DNA from: Lachnospiraceae bacterium UBA1818
GTDB taxonomy: Bacteria; Bacillota; Clostridia; Lachnospirales; Lachnospiraceae
DNA length: 58,972 nucleotides
Assembly: GCA_904419285.1 (NCBI GenBank)
Contig: CAJFQZ010000014.1
Location: forward strand, 1-58,972
Direction of reading: 5' to 3'
The notes below the pieces were generated by a model. The model was given only the letters and a program-made list of their open reading frames with translations, searched no databases and was not told the origin of the DNA. Shown here one piece after another: positions 1 to 7,960 of this stretch (position 1 is the stretch's first letter; each line of letters begins with the position of its first letter). Position numbers and translations under genes: made by a program.

Positions 1-1
1 G

Positions 2-238
2 AATTTCAAAAAGCTGGAGCGGGCGTTCTACAATTTTATGAAAGAAAGCATTAAGCTGGAAGGTGTGTCTGGCCCGTTTTATCTGATAGCAGTTGCGTTC
101 TTACAGATTGGACTTTCAATGATTAGTATTTCGGTTCATGAAGGGTTTAAGGAACTGCATACAGGCAGATTTACCAATTTGTCAAAGTTTTCATGTAGTT
201 ATGTTTACGAAAATCCCCCTGTTCATACAAAATTGTAG
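2..238 (+). CDS. C-terminal end of an unidentified membrane protein (cut by the window edge)
   Basis: The frame is open from base 2 to a TAG stop at 236-238, so this is the last roughly 78 residues of a gene that starts outside the window. The in-frame ATG at 38 has no ribosome binding site and is probably internal. One hydrophobic stretch (FYLIAVAFLQIGLSMISISV) could be a final transmembrane helix, followed by a short polar tail. I do not recognise the family. No terminator is obvious after it; the next 200 bases are AT-rich and I see no gene in them. Confidence 0.4.
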   Translation, partial: NFKKLERAFYNFMKESIKLEGVSGPFYLIAVAFLQIGLSMISISVHEGFKELHTGRFTNLSKFSCSYVYENPPVHTKL

Positions 239-435
239 ACTGTCTCATTCTTTATTATAATCGTATACAGTAAACTATATCTGTAATCTTTATATTTCCC
301 ATATAAATTAAAAAATGCTGTGTTAAATATAATATAAAGTGTAAGAGATAAGTATGATAAGATAAAAGGTGCAGAAGCAGCTATGTAAGTTACAATTTTA
401 ATCATCGATGAGAAAACGGAAAATGGAGGTATTGT

Positions 436-894
436 ATGCTTACGATCATATATGGAAATGCAGAAAACAGCATTTATAATACAAATGTTTATTTTAAAAA
501 TACCTATGAACCGGAATGGATTGAATCTGAACTTGCAAAAAAGATAATAAAAGATGTTGACGACTCTGATGTTTTAAGCGGAGAGTGCATTAAAAGCCCG
601 GTTTTAGGGCAGATTCCACCGGAGAGACTTTCTGGTGGTGTAAAGACGCTTCTATTAATGCTGAACGAGCCGGATAAGATTTTTAATGCATCTACGTGTG
701 GGGACAACTGTGCAAAATGGATCCTGGAAATAGGAAAGCAGAAAGATCTGACGATCAATTTAAGGCATATGATGAGTTTTGAAAAAGATACAGAATTTGA
801 AATTCGGATAGAAAACGGCGGCGAAATTGTGCATTCTATGAAAGAACTGATCCCGGTTGCAAGCAGATACTTGAATCAAATGAAACAGGAGTAG
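436..894 (+). CDS. DUF4869-type protein
   Basis: A 152-residue soluble protein with the N-terminal start MLTIIYG typical of DUF4869 proteins, which in Lachnospiraceae usually sit directly upstream of an ATP-binding protein. A GGAGG ribosome binding site lies about eight bases before the ATG. There is no signal peptide or membrane segment. The stop codon nearly touches the next reading frame, so the two were probably translationally coupled, but that partner is now broken (see 900-1166). Function is unknown. The family call rests on memory of the N-terminal sequence and gene order. Confidence 0.6.
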   Translation: MLTIIYGNAENSIYNTNVYFKNTYEPEWIESELAKKIIKDVDDSDVLSGECIKSPVLGQIPPERLSGGVKTLLLMLNEPDKIFNASTCGDNCAKWILEIGKQKDLTINLRHMMSFEKDTEFEIRIENGGEIVHSMKELIPVASRYLNQMKQE

Positions 895-899
895 TGCTT

Positions 900-1166
900 A
901 TGATAGGGTCACACAGAATAATCGTAGAGTCAAGAAAAGTAAAATATGATTTTACCATAAAAAGGAACATCACTATACTTACAGGAGACATTACTGTAAA
1001 CAGCGGGGATACAGCATGGCAGATTACACTTTTGAATCCTGAAGGAAATGATGGTTCTTTTAAGTATGCGGTTACGATTGATGATTCTGATACTCCAATT
1101 TATACATTAGATCTGATAAATAAAGCAGTCTGGCTTTTTATGAGGGCGCGCTTTAAAATATTTTAA
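900..1166 (+). pseudogene. Truncated P-loop ATPase remnant joined to unrelated sequence
   Basis: The first 32 residues (MIGSHRIIVESRKVKYDFTI onward, through ILTGD) match the expected start of the ATP-binding partner that follows DUF4869 genes, in which ILTGD normally leads into the Walker A loop (G-x-x-G-x-G-K-T). Here the loop is absent. After ILTGD the frame continues into about 56 residues I do not recognise, ending in MRARFKIF. The protein therefore lacks the nucleotide-binding site and most of the expected length. A deletion that fused the start of the ATPase gene to the end of another gene is the simplest reading. The ATG at 900 is preferred over the GTG at 894 because AGGAG lies nine bases upstream. 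Confidence 0.5.
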
Positions 1167-1217
1167 GATGGCAGCAATATAGATAACTCATAGAAACTTA
1201 AAAGGAATAAATATAAA

Positions 1218-1628
1218 ATGATCAAACCAATTGTCAAAGACACTTTTTTCCTCTCGCAGAAATCCGCCACTGCCACCAGGGATGACCTTCAGGTCGGGCG
1301 GGACCTTCAGGACACCTTAGAGGCGAACCGTGCGGGCTGTGTCGGCATGGCGGCGAATATGATCGGCGTGAGGAAGAGAGTCATTATTGTTAATATGGGA
1401 ATCCTTGATATCGTTATGTTCAACCCGGTGCTGGTGAAGAAGGACACGCCGTATGAGACGGAGGAAGGATGTCTTTCCCTAACCGGCGTCCGCAGTACGA
1501 CGCGTTATCAGAATATTGAAGTTGAATACTACGATATGAACTGGAAGAAACAGAGGCAGAAACTCAGTGGATGGACAGCGCAGATCTGTCAGCATGAGCT
1601 GGATCATCTGGAAGGGATCCTGATATGA
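1218..1628 (+). CDS. def: Peptide deformylase, short paralogue
   Basis: At 136 residues this is a short peptide deformylase, the metal hydrolase that removes the formyl group from the first methionine of new proteins. The metal ligands are all visible: Cys85 in EEGCLSL and His126/His130 in QHELDHLEG, with Glu127 as the catalytic acid. Motif I reads CVGMAANMIG, where the usual glutamine (GxGxAAxQ) is methionine, so this is a divergent paralogue and probably not the main housekeeping enzyme. Translation starts at ATG 1218 behind AAAGGAAT. Its last four bases overlap the start of the methyltransferase gene (ATGA), which indicates coupling. Confidence 0.88.
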   Translation: MIKPIVKDTFFLSQKSATATRDDLQVGRDLQDTLEANRAGCVGMAANMIGVRKRVIIVNMGILDIVMFNPVLVKKDTPYETEEGCLSLTGVRSTTRYQNIEVEYYDMNWKKQRQKLSGWTAQICQHELDHLEGILI

Positions 1629-2215
1629 ATGAAGAGAAATGGGAACGGCTCCTTCAGATCAGGACTTCCGGCAGGGATGATTCTCATGCGGACCAGTACA
1701 GGTATCCTTATGAACCGACGCCGTATTGTGTGCTGGAGCGCCTGGCAGACAGCGGATACTTAAGAAAAGGAAACACGCTTCTGGACTACGGATGCGGCAA
1801 AGGACGTGTGGAGTTCTTTTTGTCCTGGCAGACAAGGTGCAGGTCCATAGGGATTGAATATGATGAACGAATCTATGAAAAGGCTGTGGAGAATCAGAAG
1901 AGAGCCGCTGCGGCGGGACGGGTAACCTTTGAACTGGTGAATGCAGAGCAGTTTCAGGTCCCTGAGGAGGCTGACAGGGTTTATTTTTTCAACCCGTTTT
2001 CGCTGGAAATACTGCAGAAGGTGATCAGCCGGATCATTGATTCGTACTATGCTGCACCGAGAGAAATCCTGCTGTTTTTTTATTATCCGTCGGACGAGTA
2101 TATCTCCTTTCTCATGACAGTGGATGAATTGACATTTTCTGACGAGATAGACTGCGGTGATCTGTTTCAGGGGAAGGATTCCCGTGAGAGGATCATAATA
2201 TTTGAGACTGGTTAA
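1625..2215 (+). CDS. Class I SAM-dependent methyltransferase
   Basis: A 196-residue methyltransferase of the Rossmann-like class I type. The SAM-binding motif I is LLDYGCGKGRVEFFL near residues 55-70, followed by an acidic residue at the end of strand 2 (GIEYDE) and the motif around FFNPF. The substrate cannot be told from sequence; the FFNPF segment resembles the post-motif I loop of several uncharacterised small-molecule or RNA methyltransferases. It overlaps def by four bases and is followed 39 bases later by the fructosamine kinase-like gene, so it lies in a co-transcribed group. Confidence 0.8.
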   Translation: MNEEKWERLLQIRTSGRDDSHADQYRYPYEPTPYCVLERLADSGYLRKGNTLLDYGCGKGRVEFFLSWQTRCRSIGIEYDERIYEKAVENQKRAAAAGRVTFELVNAEQFQVPEEADRVYFFNPFSLEILQKVISRIIDSYYAAPREILLFFYYPSDEYISFLMTVDELTFSDEIDCGDLFQGKDSRERIIIFETG

Positions 2216-2254
2216 TATGCGGAACTATGGCGTTCGGAAAGCAGAGGTGAAAGC

Positions 2255-3178
2255 ATGGATAACTCAAAGACAGTATTCCGTTCTCTGGAAAATGCGGTAC
2301 AGGCTGCTTTCGGAGAGTCTGCTGTCATTCTCAGAAGTGACAGTATCCCGGGAGGAGATATCAATGATGCATACAGAGTAACGCTGTCAGGCGGGCAAAA
2401 GATTTTTGTAAAGGCGAACCGGGTCCGAAATCTGAACTTTTTCCTCACAGAAGCAGAGGGATTGGAAGCGCTGGGTGCGACAAGGAAGATCAAAGTTCCG
2501 GAGGTTCTTGGATATGGGATCGATGAGCGGAGAGGCTGTTCGTTTCTCGCTATGGAATATATAGAAAGCGCGCCCCGGACGGAAGCTTACTGGGAGAGGT
2601 TCGGACATCAGCTGGCTGAACTTCACCGTGCAGAATGTGGTCTGTTTGTGGACCCGAAAGATGCAAAGCAGAAATATGGCTTTTCGGAGGATAATTATAT
2701 CGGAGCGGGGCCGCAGAAGAATGATCCTTCAGAAAGATGGATCGAGTTCTACAGGGAATGCAGGCTCCTGCCGCAGATCAGAAGGGCGGAGAGATATCTT
2801 GACCTTTCCGTGAGAAGAAAGGCGGATCGGCTTCTGGATCATCTGGATTCTTATCTGAGAGAGCCGGAGTTCCCATCCCTGCTCCACGGAGATCTGTGGA
2901 GCGGAAATATGATGTGCGGACGCGGAGGCAGCGCGTGGATTATAGATCCGGCTGCCTATGTCGGGGATTTTGAAGCAGACCTGGCGATGACCCAGCTTTT
3001 CGGCAGTCTGCCGGGGATGTTCTACTCGGCATACAGTGAGATCAATCCGATTGACAGAGAAGGGTACCCGGAGCGAAGAAAACTGTATGACCTGTATTAT
3101 CTGCTGAATCACCTGAACCTGTTCGGTGCAGGGTATCTTGGAAGTGTTGTGGAGATTATAAATCGGTTTGCCGGTTAA
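2255..3178 (+). CDS. Fructosamine-3-kinase family protein
   Basis: A 307-residue protein of the fructosamine/ketosamine kinase family (aminoglycoside phosphotransferase fold). Members phosphorylate sugars attached to amino groups, which leads to deglycation. The ATP-anchoring region is seen near FVKANR. The catalytic loop reads LLHGDLWSGNMM (Asp is the catalytic base) and the metal-binding segment IIDPAAYVGDFEADLAM. Length is normal for the family. Start: ATG 2255 with GAGGTGAAAG upstream. It ends 13 bases before the next gene. The physiological substrate is unknown; bacterial members act on free or protein-bound ketosamines. Confidence 0.85.
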   Translation: MDNSKTVFRSLENAVQAAFGESAVILRSDSIPGGDINDAYRVTLSGGQKIFVKANRVRNLNFFLTEAEGLEALGATRKIKVPEVLGYGIDERRGCSFLAMEYIESAPRTEAYWERFGHQLAELHRAECGLFVDPKDAKQKYGFSEDNYIGAGPQKNDPSERWIEFYRECRLLPQIRRAERYLDLSVRRKADRLLDHLDSYLREPEFPSLLHGDLWSGNMMCGRGGSAWIIDPAAYVGDFEADLAMTQLFGSLPGMFYSAYSEINPIDREGYPERRKLYDLYYLLNHLNLFGAGYLGSVVEIINRFAG

Positions 3179-3191
3179 AGGAGAGAAGAGT

Positions 3192-3677
3192 ATGAGACTG
3201 TTTATTGCAATTCAGTTATCCGACGAGATGAAAAAGGCGCTGGTCGCCAGTATGCATGATCTGAAGAAACAAGGTGTGGAGGGAAACTATGTTCCGGCGC
3301 AGAACCTGCATATGACGCTGGCTTTTATCGGAGAATACGACAACCCCGGGAAAGTGAAGGAAGTGATCGGGAAAGTCCCTCTTCCGGAGTTCAGAATCAG
3401 CCTGTCGGAGAAAGGAAATTTCGGCAATATCCTGTGGGCGGGCGTCAAGGGAAACCAGAAGCTGAAAACCTATGTGAAGGATCTGCGGGCCGCCCTTTCG
3501 GCAGAGGGAATCCCCTTTGATAAGGATAAATTTATCCCGCATATCACACTGATCCGGAAATACTCTGTGAAAAAGCCGTATCAATTTCATCTGCCCAAGG
3601 CGGAGATGACCGTGAAGAAAGCTTCTCTCATGAAGTCAGAGCAGAAGAGTGGAAAGATAGTCTATAAAGAACTGTAA
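3192..3677 (+). CDS. thpR: RNA 2',3'-cyclic phosphodiesterase (2H family)
   Basis: A 161-residue 2H phosphoesterase. The two catalytic motifs are HMTLAFIG and HITLIRK, the paired HxT signature that defines the family. It opens 2',3'-cyclic phosphates at RNA ends and was first known as a 2'-5' RNA ligase. I place the start at ATG 3192, because AAAGGAGAGAAG lies just before it and the N-terminus MRLFIAIQL is the normal one. The frame is open further upstream but would then overlap the kinase gene. A strong terminator follows. Confidence 0.87.
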   Translation: MRLFIAIQLSDEMKKALVASMHDLKKQGVEGNYVPAQNLHMTLAFIGEYDNPGKVKEVIGKVPLPEFRISLSEKGNFGNILWAGVKGNQKLKTYVKDLRAALSAEGIPFDKDKFIPHITLIRKYSVKKPYQFHLPKAEMTVKKASLMKSEQKSGKIVYKEL

Positions 3678-3750
3678 GGTTCATGAAATTAGAGTCCTGC
3701 TCAAAAGTTTCGGAGCGGGACTGTGTCAGATACATTTTATTTAATATAAA

Positions 3751-3794
3751 ATCCGAAAACCCCTGTTTCAGTATGAGGAGTTTTCGGATTTTTT
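3751..3794. terminator. Rho-independent terminator between convergent thpR and thiC
   Basis: The arms ATCCGAAAAC (3751-3760) and GTTTTCGGAT (3780-3789) are perfectly complementary and are followed by a T run on the plus strand. The AT-rich flank on the other side lets it serve the minus strand as well, and the two flanking genes converge on it. Confidence 0.85.
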
Positions 3795-3816
3795 CTCTCC
3801 TGTCTTAAGTTCCTAT

Positions 3817-5127
3817 TTACAGAATATCGATGTATTCTCCTGCCAGCGCCTTGTTCATGCTCCGCACCGCACAGAACTTGCCGCACATGCTGCAGGTATC
3901 GCTGTGGTCGTCCTCCGGGCTTCTGCTGTCGCGGATCGCTTTTGCTGTCTCCGGATCCAGTGCGCATTCGAACTGTGCATCCCAGTCCAGATTCCTTCTT
4001 GCGTCCGCCATGCGGTCGTCGATCTCCCGTGCTCCGGGGATTCCTTTGGCGATGTCCGCTGCGTGTGCCGCGATCTTGGAGGCGATGATCCCCTGCTTTA
4101 CATCTTCTACGTTGGGCAGAGCCAGATGCTCCGCCGGAGTCACATAGCACAGAAACGCCGCTCCGCTCATTGCCGCGACAGCGCCGCCGATGGCAGCAGT
4201 GATGTGGTCATAGCCGGGCGCGATGTCTGTCACGAGAGGCCCGAGTACATAGAACGGCGCGCCCATGCAGATGCTCTTCTGGACTTCCATGTTTGCGGCA
4301 ACCTGATCCAGCGGGACATGTCCCGGTCCTTCCACCATGACCTGGACATTGTGGTCCCAGGCGCGTTTTGTCAGTTCCCCGAGACGGACAAGCTCTTCAA
4401 TCTGACAGACGTCCGTGGCGTCCGCCAGACAGCCGGGCCGGCAGGCGTCTCCCAGGGAGATCGTGACGTCATATTTCTCGCAGATATCGAGGATCTCGTC
4501 AAAGTATTCGTAGAACGGATTCTCCTCTCCGGTCATGCTCATCCAGGCAAAGACGAGGCTTCCTCCGCGGCTTACGATGTTCATTTTTCTCTTGTGCTTC
4601 TTGATCTGTTCAATGGTCTTGCGCGTGATGCCGCAGTGCAGCGTCACAAAGTCCACGCCGTCCTCCGCGTGCAGGCGGACAACGTCAATAAAATCTTTGG
4701 CGGTGAGTGTGGCGAGATCTCTCTGATAGTGGATCACGCTGTCATAGACCGGCACCGTACCGATCATGACCGGGCATTCTCTCGTCAGCTTCTGGCGGAA
4801 GGGCTGTGTGTTCCCATGGCTGGAGAGGTCCATGATCGCCTCAGCTCCCAGATTGACAGCGCTCATCACCTTCTGCATCTCAATGTCATAGTCCTTGCAG
4901 TCTCTTGATACGCCGAGATTGACGTTGATCTTGGTGCGGAGCATGCTGCCGACACCCTCAGGATCCAGGCAGGTGTGGCGCTTGTTGGCGCAGATCGCCA
5001 CTTTGCCCTCTGCCACGAGCTGCATCAGTTTCTCAACAGGCATATGCTCCTTCTCGGCCACGATTCTGATCTGCTCAGTTACGATGCCCCTGCGGGCCGC
5101 ATCCATTTGTGTTGTGTAGTTTTCCAT
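3817..5127 (-). CDS. thiC: Phosphomethylpyrimidine synthase ThiC
   Basis: A 436-residue radical SAM enzyme that converts aminoimidazole ribotide to HMP phosphate in thiamine synthesis. Visible family segments include [11 protein letters not shown], the zinc-site region around [10 protein letters not shown], and the C-terminal iron-sulphur motif Cys412-x2-Cys415-x3-Cys419 (CSMCGKFC). This is one residue shorter than the CX2CX4C spacing of proteobacterial ThiC but, as far as I recall, is the usual clostridial form. I use the second ATG (5127), because the GGAGG ribosome binding site overlaps the upstream ATG at 5142. The gene is controlled by the TPP riboswitch at 5459-5545. No other thi gene is in the window. 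Confidence 0.95.
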   Translation of the reverse strand: MENYTTQMDAARRGIVTEQIRIVAEKEHMPVEKLMQLVAEGKVAICANKRHTCLDPEGVGSMLRTKINVNLGVSRDCKDYDIEMQKVMSAVNLGAEAIMDLSSHGNTQPFRQKLTRECPVMIGTVPVYDSVIHYQRDLATLTAKDFIDVVRLHAEDGVDFVTLHCGITRKTIEQIKKHKRKMNIVSRGGSLVFAWMSMTGEENPFYEYFDEILDICEKYDVTISLGDACRPGCLADATDVCQIEELVRLGELTKRAWDHNVQVMVEGPGHVPLDQVAANMEVQKSICMGAPFYVLGPLVTDIAPGYDHITAAIGGAVAAMSGAAFLCYVTPAEHLALPNVEDVKQGIIASKIAAHAADIAKGIPGAREIDDRMADARRNLDWDAQFECALDPETAKAIRDSRSPEDDHSDTCSMCGKFCAVRSMNKALAGEYIDIL

Positions 5128-5190
5128 CTGTGGTACCTCCATTTCTTATGGTGATCGTCAGGCTGCATCTTGTCTGCAGCCGGATTTTGG

Positions 5191-5290
5191 CGCGATAAGC
5201 CCGGCAAGCGCCTGCTATGCTTGCATGAGCAGGCATTTGACAGGCAGCAGACAGCGAACGGCTTTGCCGTGAACTGCCCGAGATATCGCG
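5191..5290 (-). other. Large nested palindrome in the thiC leader
   Basis: CGCGATA (5191-5197) pairs with TATCGCG (5284-5290). Inside lies a near-perfect hairpin with arms GCCTGCT and AGCAGGC (about 5210-5235) whose loop is itself palindromic, plus a CGGC/GCCG stem. A second hairpin with GGATAGG/CCTATCC arms sits at about 5297-5323. All of this is transcribed between the riboswitch terminator and thiC. Its role is unknown. Confidence 0.6.
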
Positions 5291-5414
5291 TTGATCGGAT
5301 AGGGGAAGGGACTTCACCTATCCGATTATAGCAGCAGAAAGTGGTGCCCCCAGCCTGCCGCTTTACGTTTTACCGTGAACAGAAAACAGAAGAGACAAAA
5401 TGGAAAATCCCGGT

Positions 5415-5445
5415 AAGAAAAAAGAGATGCGCAGGGGCATCTCTC
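5415..5445 (-). terminator. Intrinsic terminator of the TPP riboswitch
   Basis: Read on the minus strand, AGAGATGC (5437-5444) pairs with GCATCTCT (5423-5430) across a six-base loop and is followed by TTTTTTCTT. It lies directly downstream of the TPP aptamer, as expected for an expression platform that terminates transcription when thiamine pyrophosphate is bound. Confidence 0.85.
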
Positions 5446-5458
5446 GATAAGTTCAGCA

Positions 5459-5545
5459 TACATCCCTACGTTGGCATTATCCAAATCAGGTTGCGGGTCG
5501 AGACGATACAGCCTCCTCTCAGCCGGCTTTGGCCAGCTCCCCGTG
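5459..5545 (-). promoter_or_regulatory. TPP riboswitch (THI element) controlling thiC
   Basis: The minus strand carries the conserved thi-box landmarks in order: GGGGAGC, GGCTGAGAGGAGG, CGACCCGCAACCTGAT, GGATAATGCCAACGTAGGGA. This is the thiamine pyrophosphate aptamer. With the terminator at 5415-5445 it should reduce thiC transcription when TPP is plentiful. Confidence 0.96.
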
Positions 5546-5572
5546 ACAGTCTTAAGTTTTCTGATCATTTTT

Positions 5573-5601
5573 ATTATAGTCTCCGGCAGGTAAAATTTCA
5601 A
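5573..5601 (-). promoter_or_regulatory. thiC promoter
   Basis: On the minus strand TTGAAA (5596-5601) and TATAAT (5573-5578) are separated by 17 bases, and the start of transcription would fall about 20-25 bases before the riboswitch aptamer. Confidence 0.6.
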
Positions 5602-5632
5602 TTTATTTAGTCAAAACTAATTCACAGAATCA

Positions 5633-5661
5633 TTGCCGTTCCGCCACAAACATGTTATAGT
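5633..5661 (+). promoter_or_regulatory. Phosphoglucomutase promoter
   Basis: TTGCCG (5633-5638), a 17-base spacer and TATAGT (5656-5661) precede the phosphoglucomutase gene by about 60 bases. It is divergent from the thiC promoter. Confidence 0.55.
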
Positions 5662-5723
5662 ATTTATAAGTGTTGTTATTTTTACATAAAGAATCTAGAA
5701 AGAAAGTAGTAGGAGTGGTAAAA

Positions 5724-7406
5724 ATGTATCAGGAAGAGTATAAGCGCTGGCTGGAAGCAGATCTTGAAGATGCAGATCTGAACCCGGAATTAGCAAGGAT
5801 CGAAGGAAATGATGAAGAGATCAAGGATCGTTTCGCTGTGGCACTGAAGTTTGGAACTGCAGGACTGCGCGGTGTGCTCGGAGCAGGAACGAACCGTATG
5901 AATATCTATGTTGTGCGCCAGGCGACACAGGGCCTTGCCAACTGGGTCAAGACACAGGGCGGCACACAGACTGTTGCGATCAGTTATGACAGCCGTCTGA
6001 AGAGTGACGTATTTGCAAAGACTGCGGCAGGCGTTCTGGCTGCCAACGGGATCAAAGTCAGGATCTACGATGCACTGATGCCTGTACCGGCACTTTCCTT
6101 TGCGACACGCTACTATAACTGCAACGCGGGAATCATGGTGACAGCTTCCCATAATCCGGCAAAATACAACGGATATAAGGCATACGGACCGGACGGATGC
6201 CAGATGACAGACGACGCCGCTGCGATCGTATATGAAGAGATCCAGAAGACGGATGTCCTGACAGGGGCAAAATATATATCATTCGCACAGGGAGTTGAGG
6301 ACGGACTGATCCGTTTCGTGGGCGACGACTGCAAGAGAGCGCTCTATGATGCCATTGAGTCAAGACAGGTTCGTCCGGGTCTCTGCAAAACTGCGGGACT
6401 GAAGCTGGTGTACAGCCCGCTGAACGGTTCCGGGCTTGTACCGGTGACACAGGTGCTCAAAGACATCGGTATTACAGATATCACGATCGTTCCGGATCAG
6501 GAGTATCCGAACGGCTACTTTACGACATGCAGTTACCCGAATCCGGAGATCTTTGAGGCTCTGGAGCAGGGACTGAATCTTGCGAAGGAGACAGGCGCGG
6601 ACCTGATGCTCGCGACAGATCCGGATGCAGACCGTGTCGGCATCGCTATGAAGTGCCCGGATGGCTCTTATGAGCTGGTGAGCGGCAATGAAGTGGGCGT
6701 CCTTCTTCTTGATTATATCTGTGCGGGACGCATTGAGAAAGGAACCATGCCGGAGAAGGCAGTGGCAGTGAAATCCATCGTGTCCACACCGCTGGCAGAT
6801 GCAGTGGCAGAGCACTACGGAGTAGAGCTGAGAAGTGTCCTGACAGGATTCAAGTGGATCGGCGACCAGATCGCACAGCTCGAGGCAGCAGGAGAGGTAG
6901 ACCGCTTCATCTTTGGATTCGAGGAGAGCTACGGATACCTTGCAGGACCGTACGTGCGCGATAAGGACGCTGTCATCGGATCTATGCTGATCTGTGAGAT
7001 GGCTGCTTACTACAGGAGCATCGGAAGCTCTCTGAAGCAGAGAATGGAAGAGATCTATGCTCAGTATGGACGTTATCTCAACAAGGTAGACAGCTTCGAG
7101 TTCCCGGGACTCAGCGGAATGGATAAGATGGCAGGTATCATGCAGAACCTGCGCGAGAATCCGCTGACCGAGATCGCCGGATACAAGGTTGCGTCTGTGA
7201 CAGACTATACGAAACCGGAGGAGACAGGACTTCCGTCAGCCAATGTGCTGATCTACAAGCTGGAGAACAATGAGACAGTCATCGTCCGTCCGTCCGGAAC
7301 TGAGCCGAAGATCAAGATCTACTACACGACGCTCGGCAAGGATCTGGCAGAGGCGCAGGCTGAGAAGGACAAGCTGGCAGAGGCTCTCAAGCCGATCATG
7401 GCATAG
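5724..7406 (+). CDS. pgm: Phosphoglucomutase / phosphomannomutase (alpha-D-phosphohexomutase)
   Basis: A 560-residue enzyme that interconverts hexose 1- and 6-phosphates, linking glycogen and sugar catabolism with cell-wall precursors. All four family loops are visible: the phosphoserine loop TASHNPAKYNGYKAY with Ser142, the metal loop DPDADR (299-304), the sugar-binding loop GFEESYGYL, and the phosphate-binding loop RPSGTEPKIK near the C-terminus. The ATG at 5724 follows AGGAG; an in-frame extension to 5670 has no support. It is transcribed alone, between its own promoter and a strong terminator. Confidence 0.93.
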   Translation: MYQEEYKRWLEADLEDADLNPELARIEGNDEEIKDRFAVALKFGTAGLRGVLGAGTNRMNIYVVRQATQGLANWVKTQGGTQTVAISYDSRLKSDVFAKTAAGVLAANGIKVRIYDALMPVPALSFATRYYNCNAGIMVTASHNPAKYNGYKAYGPDGCQMTDDAAAIVYEEIQKTDVLTGAKYISFAQGVEDGLIRFVGDDCKRALYDAIESRQVRPGLCKTAGLKLVYSPLNGSGLVPVTQVLKDIGITDITIVPDQEYPNGYFTTCSYPNPEIFEALEQGLNLAKETGADLMLATDPDADRVGIAMKCPDGSYELVSGNEVGVLLLDYICAGRIEKGTMPEKAVAVKSIVSTPLADAVAEHYGVELRSVLTGFKWIGDQIAQLEAAGEVDRFIFGFEESYGYLAGPYVRDKDAVIGSMLICEMAAYYRSIGSSLKQRMEEIYAQYGRYLNKVDSFEFPGLSGMDKMAGIMQNLRENPLTEIAGYKVASVTDYTKPEETGLPSANVLIYKLENNETVIVRPSGTEPKIKIYYTTLGKDLAEAQAEKDKLAEALKPIMA

Positions 7407-7436
7407 AGATGCTGATAACAGAATGATGAAATTTTG

Positions 7437-7465
7437 CGGGACAGGGAAACCTGTCCCGTTTTTTT
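7437..7465 (+). terminator. Terminator of the phosphoglucomutase gene
   Basis: CGGGACAGG and CCTGTCCCG form a perfect nine-base stem with a four-base loop, followed by seven T residues. Confidence 0.92.
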
Positions 7466-7653
7466 GTCAGCAGGATCCATGCTCGTACGGCGCGGAGATA
7501 TCACTGTGCGGACCTGAGAGAGGTGCTTAACGAAAGCAGGAGTGAGATGATATTTAATGAAACTGGTAAAAATAGACAAAAACTGTGAAAAAATAATGTT
7601 GTATCAGCAGTTTAACTAATAAAAATCACGAAAATGCATTTAATCATTAGAAA

Positions 7654-7685
7654 AAGTAGGAAAAAACGCACAAAAATGATAAAAT
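7654..7685 (+). promoter_or_regulatory. Putative promoter block shared with the GH20 gene
   Basis: A TAGGAAAAA stretch, ten variable bases and AAATGATAAAATAAA recur almost unchanged upstream of the GH20 gene (12950-12975), 22-23 bases before each RAT site. TAAAAT at 7680-7685 is the likely -10 element. The -35 is weak, so an activator is possible. The rest of 7466-7650 is AT-rich and I see no gene in it. Confidence 0.5.
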
Positions 7686-7707
7686 AAAAATACTGATTAC
7701 ATATATT

Positions 7708-7734
7708 GGATTGTTACCTTTTTAGGGCAAAACC
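7708..7734 (+). promoter_or_regulatory. RAT site (BglG/LicT-type ribonucleic antiterminator)
   Basis: The 27 bases begin GGATTGTTAC and end GGGCAAAACC, with CCT/AGG pairing across a four-base loop. They match the RAT consensus bound by BglG/LicT/SacY antiterminators. The 3' part overlaps the ascending arm of the terminator at 7732-7804, so binding would disrupt the terminator and allow transcription of the GH29 gene. Antiterminators of this family are themselves controlled by PTS phosphorylation. None is encoded in this window. Confidence 0.85.
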
Positions 7735-7804
7735 GGATTTCAGAATGAAGATGCAGCTGTATTGTTTTTTGATATATCTTTCTACTGAAAGTCCGGCTTT
7801 TTTT
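7732..7804 (+). terminator. RAT-overlapping terminator before the GH29 gene
   Basis: CCGGA-TTTCAG (from 7733) pairs with CTGAAAGTCCGG, with a single bulged C, and is followed by seven T residues. The long loop is typical of RAT-associated terminators. Confidence 0.8.
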
Positions 7805-7960
7805 AAAAGATCATGATTTAGTATGTGTGAAATCTGAGAGTTTTCTCTGTGATCTGAGCAAAGCTCTTTGATTCGCAGCAGGAGAGGATGAATTTATACA
7901 GCCCTTTTTCTACTGTATAGAAGTAACCAGTAAACCTAAGATTCAAGAAAGGGGAATATT

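Noticed and set aside
223-405. A 60-residue minus-strand frame near the left edge
   Set aside because: It is AT-rich, has no ribosome binding site and resembles random sequence.
3817-3900. CX2CX3C spacing of the ThiC iron-sulphur motif as a novelty
   Set aside because: To my knowledge the shorter spacing is usual for clostridial ThiC, so it is described in the gene entry only.
3904-4908. A 334-residue open frame opposite thiC
   Set aside because: It is antisense to a clearly recognisable ThiC and arises from its codon pattern.
5075-5317. An 80-residue minus-strand frame overlapping the thiC start
   Set aside because: It lies in the structured leader, lacks a Shine-Dalgarno sequence and has no coding character.
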